From: Marasmitruncus massiliensis
GTDB lineage: Bacteria > Bacillota > Clostridia > Oscillospirales > Ruminococcaceae
Reading direction: 5' to 3'
Length of the DNA: 64,000 bases
Assembly: GCF_900186535.1 (NCBI RefSeq)
Contig: NZ_FYDE01000005.1
Location: 472,895 to 536,894, forward strand
This document shows, piece after piece, positions 60,026-64,000 of this stretch (its first letter is position 1; every line of letters starts with the position of its first letter). The notes beneath the pieces were generated by a model. The model was not told where the DNA came from and ran no database searches. It saw nothing but the letters and a program-made list of their open reading frames with translations. The position numbers and the translations under genes are program-made.

Positions 60026-60691
60026 TCACAGAATTCCGAACACGCGGAATGCTTCGGTCGCGGTCATGCTGCCTTCGATGGCTTTGCGCACTTTCTTTTC
60101 GCCCGCCGCTTTTTCCAGCGCCTTTTCCAGCACTTCTTCCGCTACTTCCTTTGGAATGGCGAGCACGCCGTCCACATCGCCGAACAGCAGGTCGCCGTCG
60201 TGAATGGTGACCTGTCCTACCTCAATGGGGCAGCGAAAGTCGACCACCTGTGTTCGCACCGAGGAATCCTGCGCATAGCAGCCGGTGCTGAATACCGGCC
60301 AGTTCTGTGAGAGCACCTGCGGGGTATCGCGGTGCCAGCCGTTGAGCACCGCGCCGACCGCGCCGCGGGTACGTGCGGTGGCGGTCAGCAGCTCGCCCCA
60401 ATAGGCGCAGCGCTTGGTGCCGCCGGTCGCGATATAGATTTCATTTTCTTCCAGCTGGTCGAGTGCCTCGGTCAGAAGGCCGAACGGCTTTTTCTGCTCG
60501 CCGAATACGTCGATCATCAGTACGGTCATCGCTTTTCCCGCCAGCTTCATATCCTCCCTGAGCGGGCGGATTTCCTGCGGCAGAAACTGATGATAGTAGC
60601 CCATGCCGTCCAGAATATCGCCCACCACGGGGGTATACAGCTTTTCTTTCATTAGTGCAAACATTTCTGCTTCATTTTTCCAAATAGCCAT
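60026..60691 (-). CDS. RraA-family protein (hydroxy-acid aldolase-like)
   Basis: A 221-residue member of the RraA/HMG aldolase family: [59 protein letters not shown] and the metal-site [20 protein letters not shown]. True aldolases of this family carry GD and an Arg in a G-x-x-RD motif; here the motif reads GWHRD, so function as a divalent-metal aldolase for a keto acid is possible. Eight bases before the UxaA small component; part of the same operon. Substrate not known. Confidence 0.82.
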   Translation of the reverse strand: MAIWKNEAEMFALMKEKLYTPVVGDILDGMGYYHQFLPQEIRPLREDMKLAGKAMTVLMIDVFGEQKKPFGLLTEALDQLEENEIYIATGGTKRCAYWGELLTATARTRGAVGAVLNGWHRDTPQVLSQNWPVFSTGCYAQDSSVRTQVVDFRCPIEVGQVTIHDGDLLFGDVDGVLAIPKEVAEEVLEKALEKAAGEKKVRKAIEGSMTATEAFRVFGIL

Positions 60692-60711
60692 GATCATTCT
60701 CCTTTTTAAGA

Positions 60712-61455
60712 TCAGAATCCAAATGCGAGGGCCCCGCCGTCCACGCTGAAATCCTGCCCGTTGATATATGCCGCGCTGTCGCTGAGCAAAAACTGTGCCA
60801 TGGCGCCCAGATCATTCGGGTCCCCGAACCGGTGCAGCGGCATGCGCCCTAGAATTTTCTGCCTGCGCTCCGGGGTCATCACCTGCACGGACATTTCGCT
60901 CGGGAACCAGCCGGGAGCGATGGAGTTGACCGTGATATTGTCATTTGCCCACTCCACCGCGAGACCGCGGGTCATGGCAAGTACAGCGCCTTTGCTCGAG
61001 CAATAGGGGACCACTTCGGAAAAACCAAGGTGCGCCGCCATGCTGGTAATATTGATAATGCGTCCGACGTGAGGCGACTTGGTGAGGTAGGGATAGCACA
61101 GGCAGCTGAGCTTGAAAACGCTGTTGACGTTGACTTTGTGGATACGTTCAAAGTCCTCGTCCAAAAACTCCTCCGCGCGCCGCTTCACGGTAATACCGGC
61201 GTTGTTGATCAGAAAATCGATTCCATCCTTGTTGCCGATTTCCTGAACCAGTTCCTCCATGCGCGCATAATCACAGACATCGCCTGCGAGATGGATGACA
61301 CCCGGCGCCACAGATGCGGAAGAATCTTTCACCTTTCCGCTCCGGCTTACCGCGTATACTTTTGCGCCGGCCTGCGCGAGTACATTTGCAGCCGCGTAGC
61401 CGATACCGCTGGATGCACCGGTAACAATACCGGTGCGGCCATTCAATTCAAACAT
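60712..61455 (-). CDS. SDR-family oxidoreductase, second copy
   Basis: A 247-residue short-chain dehydrogenase: [51 protein letters not shown] with Tyr/Lys, and [12 protein letters not shown]. Related but not close to the one at 57659. First gene of the leftward operon; GGAGG lies seven bases before the ATG at 61455. An operator-like TTGATATATCAC lies 38 bases upstream. Confidence 0.88.
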   Translation of the reverse strand: MFELNGRTGIVTGASSGIGYAAANVLAQAGAKVYAVSRSGKVKDSSASVAPGVIHLAGDVCDYARMEELVQEIGNKDGIDFLINNAGITVKRRAEEFLDEDFERIHKVNVNSVFKLSCLCYPYLTKSPHVGRIINITSMAAHLGFSEVVPYCSSKGAVLAMTRGLAVEWANDNITVNSIAPGWFPSEMSVQVMTPERRQKILGRMPLHRFGDPNDLGAMAQFLLSDSAAYINGQDFSVDGGALAFGF

Positions 61456-61492
61456 AGACAATCCTCCGTTAAGAAATTTTTTAGTCTTAATA

Positions 61493-61504
61493 TTGATATA
61501 TCAC
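61493..61504. promoter_or_regulatory. GntR operator-like site, SDR side
   Basis: TTGATATATCAC, an imperfect palindrome that matches the first-locus sites in its TGATATAT core. It lies upstream of the leftward uronate operon. Confidence 0.6.
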
Positions 61505-61575
61505 ATTGCTAGATTGTATCATTATATTATCAAAAAATCAATAAAAAAGGACATTGATTTTTTGAAAAAAACATG

Positions 61576-61587
61576 CTAATATATCAA
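61576..61587. promoter_or_regulatory. GntR operator-like site, regulator side
   Basis: CTAATATATCAA; its reverse complement TTGATATATTAG differs at one base from site 2 of the first locus. It lies 28 bases upstream of the GntR start codon, consistent with autoregulation. Confidence 0.6.
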
Positions 61588-61614
61588 TATGCAAATCGTA
61601 ACAAGGAGAAATGT

Positions 61615-62325
61615 ATGATGGACAAACAAAACGGCAGCATTGCCGACCGCGTTTTTACCCATCTGAAAACCAAAATTCAAGATTGCGATTACATGCCGGG
61701 AGCAACGCTCCACGAGAAGCAGATCTGCGAAGAACTAGGGTGTGGACGCACACCGGTGCGGGAAGCTCTATTGGCGCTCAGAAAAGAGAATCTGGTAGAT
61801 ATATTCCCACGGAGCAGCATTCGCGTAAAGCCGATTACCGGTGGTTATATTAACGAGATATATCAGATTAGAAAACTGCTGGAATCCGCGGTCGCGTCTA
61901 AGTTTTGCCAGCTGTATGATAAATCAGCGCTTATGGCGTATGATGACAAATTTCAAACAGTAGACATTTCCGATGACCACACCTATTACACCATTGATAC
62001 TGAATTTCATCTGTTTCTCATCCGTGTGACCGGAAATCAGACGCTGATTGAATTCTACAAAAGTCTGATGCAGGTACAGTATCGCATCGGAATGTATGCG
62101 TCCAGACTTCACACAGCCGTAAAAAGCGATACCTACCCTCAGCACCATACCATCATTCAGTCAATTCTCAATGAAGACCCGGCGGAAATTGAGCGTGTTG
62201 TAGCTGCACATGCAAACCGTTCTCTGGTAATTTCCTTAAAGGCAGCAAGCCTCTGTGCGGTATCTGATGATCTCGATAAACGGCAAATGAAAGGAGCATA
62301 TAAAAATGAAGATTCAAAAGTTTGA
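61615..62325 (+). CDS. GntR family regulator, FadR/FCD subfamily, second copy
   Basis: About 236 residues. The winged helix contains CGRTPVREALLALRKENLVD and PRSSIRVKPI; the FCD domain follows with TEFHLFLIR and a C-terminal His-rich segment (PQHHTIIQS, AAHANRS). Strongly similar to the regulator at 2202 in its DNA-binding domain, in keeping with the shared operators. Start at 61615 (AAGGAG upstream). Its stop overlaps the next gene by 20 bases, so the two are coupled. Confidence 0.92.
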   Translation: MMDKQNGSIADRVFTHLKTKIQDCDYMPGATLHEKQICEELGCGRTPVREALLALRKENLVDIFPRSSIRVKPITGGYINEIYQIRKLLESAVASKFCQLYDKSALMAYDDKFQTVDISDDHTYYTIDTEFHLFLIRVTGNQTLIEFYKSLMQVQYRIGMYASRLHTAVKSDTYPQHHTIIQSILNEDPAEIERVVAAHANRSLVISLKAASLCAVSDDLDKRQMKGAYKNEDSKV

Positions 62326-63424
62326 AACCTGGTGGGTGAAGCGTGAGCGCTGTTTGTTTGACGAAAAGCGCCGGGGCGGAGCCGCCATGGACTGGGATGT
62401 CGTTGTTCTGAAATTGACCTGTGACAACGGAATCGAAGGGATTGCCACCTGCCTTGCGGCGCGCAGCGGCGCAGTTACCGAAAACTATCTGCACGACAGC
62501 ATCGCGCCGGTGGTGCTGGGACGGGATCCGCATGACCGCGAAAAAATCTGGCAGGAGCTTTGGAACATTGACCGGCACCTGACGTTCTTCCCCGTCTATC
62601 TGCCCGGTCCGGTGGACGTTGCCCTGTGGGACATCTGCGCAAAGGAAGCGGGTCTGCCGCTTTATCAGTATCTGGGCGCTTACCGCGATCACCTGCCGGT
62701 CTATGCCAGCGGGCTGTTCCACGAAAAAACGGAAGATTATATCAATGAGGCGCTTTACTATAAGAACATGGGCATCCGCGCTTACAAGGCGCATCCTCCC
62801 GGACCCTGGACATTGGACATGGAAATCCACGGCAGGCTTCGTGAGGCGGTCGGAGACGACATGGTCCTGATGAGCGATCCTGTTGCCGAATACACGCTTG
62901 ATCAGGCGATCGCAGTCGGACGGCAGCTCGAAAAACTGGGCTATCGCTGGCTGGAGGAGCCGTTCCGCGACTTTGAACTGTACAAATACACGGAGCTCTG
63001 CCGGACGCTGGATATCCCGATTGCCGCCACCGAGACTACCCGGGGCTGCCATTGGGGAGTGGCACAGGTGATTGCGCAGCGTGCGGCCGACATTGTGCGG
63101 GCGGATGTGAGCTGGAAAGACGGGATTACCGGCACCCTGAAGATTGCGCATATGGCCGAAGGGTTCGGACTGAACTGTGAAATCCATACAACGACCATGA
63201 ACTATATGGATCTGGTGAATCTGCATGTAAGCTGCGCAATCCGCAACTGCGAATATTACGAATACTTTGTTCCGGAGGACGATTTCCAGTTCCCGATGAA
63301 AGGGAAACTCCCGATTGATGAGAACGGCATTATTACTGTTCCCAAAACTCCCGGCATCGGCGGAGAGCTTGATTGGGAGCTGATTGCAAGAAATTGCTGC
63401 TCCTATAGAACAGCGGAGATTTAA
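62306..63424 (+). CDS. mandelate racemase/muconate lactonizing enzyme family protein, second copy
   Basis: A 372-residue enolase-superfamily enzyme distinct from the one at 2928. It carries AYKAHPPG (Lys in a KxH pattern), MSDPVAEYT (first metal Asp), RWLEEPFRD (second metal Glu), AATETTRG (third) and CEIHTTTMNYMD (His likely acting as the acid/base). This set fits acid-sugar dehydratases. Substrate unknown. GAAAGGAG inside the GntR end precedes its ATG. It overlaps the convergent esterase at the stop codons. Confidence 0.9.
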   Translation: MKIQKFETWWVKRERCLFDEKRRGGAAMDWDVVVLKLTCDNGIEGIATCLAARSGAVTENYLHDSIAPVVLGRDPHDREKIWQELWNIDRHLTFFPVYLPGPVDVALWDICAKEAGLPLYQYLGAYRDHLPVYASGLFHEKTEDYINEALYYKNMGIRAYKAHPPGPWTLDMEIHGRLREAVGDDMVLMSDPVAEYTLDQAIAVGRQLEKLGYRWLEEPFRDFELYKYTELCRTLDIPIAATETTRGCHWGVAQVIAQRAADIVRADVSWKDGITGTLKIAHMAEGFGLNCEIHTTTMNYMDLVNLHVSCAIRNCEYYEYFVPEDDFQFPMKGKLPIDENGIITVPKTPGIGGELDWELIARNCCSYRTAEI

Positions 63425-64000
63425 GATTTACCCGGCTGCCCCGGCAGAATTTGGTCCAGCCATTGCAGCGCAAGCGGCATCCAGGTTGCGACATGTGCGT
63501 CGGGCAGCCGGTTTTTTTCGGGCTGGCCGACCTCCGGCGTAGCGAGTGAAAGGCCGTGTGCGCCATAAGGGTAAAGGTGAAGTTCTGCCGTTACGCCGCA
63601 TCGCAGCAGTTCTTCAAAAAACAGCAGGCTGTTTTGCACAGGGACACTTTCGTCTGCAATGGTATGCCACAAAAAAACAGGGGGAGTCTTTGGGGTCACC
63701 AGCTTTTCCAGAGAAAAGGCGTCCCACGCGGAGGTGTCCTTCCCCGCAAGTTGCTCAAAGCATTTCCTGTGGGCATAAGTCCCGGCTGTAATGACCGGAT
63801 AGCTCAGAATAAGAGCGTCCGGCTTTTGCGCTGCCGGATCGATTCCGGGCGCAACCAAATCCGCACGGTGCCACAAAACGCCGAGACTGGCAGCGAGGTG
63901 CCCGCCTGCGGAAAACCCGCAGACAGTGATTTCCCGCACGCCGGGAACTCCGGCGTTGCCGCTGCGTACCGCCGAAACCGCCCAGCCAAGCTGCCGGAAC
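63421..64000 (-). CDS. alpha/beta hydrolase (carbohydrate esterase-like), 5' end beyond window
   Basis: At least 192 residues of an esterase of the BD-FAE/acetyl-xylan-esterase kind. The nucleophile motif is VCGFSAGGHLAASLGVLWHR, the Asp lies in TIADESVPVQNSLLFFEE and the His in YPYGAHGLSLATPE. Only the C-terminal two-thirds is in the window. It may deacylate a plant-polysaccharide fragment feeding the uronate pathway. Its stop overlaps that of the convergent dehydratase by 4 bases. Confidence 0.88.
   Translation of the reverse strand, partial: FRQLGWAVSAVRSGNAGVPGVREITVCGFSAGGHLAASLGVLWHRADLVAPGIDPAAQKPDALILSYPVITAGTYAHRKCFEQLAGKDTSAWDAFSLEKLVTPKTPPVFLWHTIADESVPVQNSLLFFEELLRCGVTAELHLYPYGAHGLSLATPEVGQPEKNRLPDAHVATWMPLALQWLDQILPGQPGKS

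Noticed and set aside
62168-63226. 352-codon minus-strand open frame
   Set aside because: Antisense shadow of the second enolase-superfamily gene.
1-64000. CRISPR arrays, rRNA genes and phage structural modules
   Set aside because: No regularly spaced direct repeats, no rRNA sequence and no capsid, tail, terminase or integrase genes were seen on either strand.

Overview
The window looks like a chromosomal segment of an anaerobic, low-to-moderate GC Gram-positive bacterium of the class Clostridia, with an Oscillospiraceae-like flavour. The grounds are strong AGGAGG-type ribosome binding sites, lipobox signal peptides on the binding proteins, a HelD helicase, a CsoR-type repressor, DUF6809, DUF960 and DUF4417 proteins, and many sugar-acid catabolic genes run by GntR, IclR, LacI, DeoR and ROK regulators. 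The organism is inferred from gene content only.

Layout. 1-4200: a sugar-acid locus with a TRAP binding protein (cut by the left edge), a zinc alcohol dehydrogenase, a GntR/FCD regulator and an enolase-superfamily dehydratase, joined by five copies of a TGATATAT-type operator. 4280-6620: a CsoR-family metal repressor and a P1B-type ATPase, both behind TTGACA promoters with CCCC-N-GGG operators. 6700-13000: a ROK regulator, HelD, a DUF3592 protein, RHS and IS256 debris, and a DeoR regulator. 13068-23337: a sugar locus in partial decay (a frameshifted FGGY kinase and two broken mannitol-dehydrogenase-like genes, one cut by an IS3 remnant), followed by an intact DctPQM TRAP transporter, a LacI regulator, nagA and nagB. 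23400-25400: IS3 and methyltransferase fragments and two overlapping small ORFs. 25600-31700: DUF554, a TAXI-type TRAP system, a divergent EPSP-synthase-like enzyme and a divergently transcribed LysR regulator.

32342-42918: a probable 10.6 kb genomic island. It ends at the 3' end of a tRNA-Leu(CAG) gene, and a 12-base piece of that 3' end is repeated in direct orientation at 32342. Its left part is a tightly overlapping, AT-rich five-gene operon: DNA methyltransferase, restriction-endonuclease-like protein, ParB-like protein, SNF2-type ATPase and DUF3883 nuclease-like protein. I read it as a candidate defence or restriction system of a composition I do not recognise. Its right part holds DUF6809, DUF960 and DUF1643 proteins, two XRE regulators and a DUF4417 protein.

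43000-50300: core metabolism (threonine synthase with an ApgM-family partner, AzlCD, and a TrpX-type ABC transporter). 50300-53400: KDG kinase, a KDPG aldolase fused to a VOC domain, and a divergent IclR/KdgR-like regulator with matching operators. 53500-56100: adenosine deaminase, purine nucleoside phosphorylase and a C_GCAxxG_C_C protein. 56216-64000: a uronate and sugar-acid operon (UxaC, SDR, split UxaA, RraA-type aldolase, SDR) divergent from a second GntR regulator and a second enolase-superfamily dehydratase, ending in a truncated esterase.

Together the sugar-acid modules suggest a pathway from hexuronates and related acids through isomerase, reductases and dehydratases to KDG, then KDG kinase and KDPG aldolase to central metabolism. 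The two GntR loci, 57 kb apart, appear to share one operator sequence. No CRISPR array, rRNA or integrase was seen.
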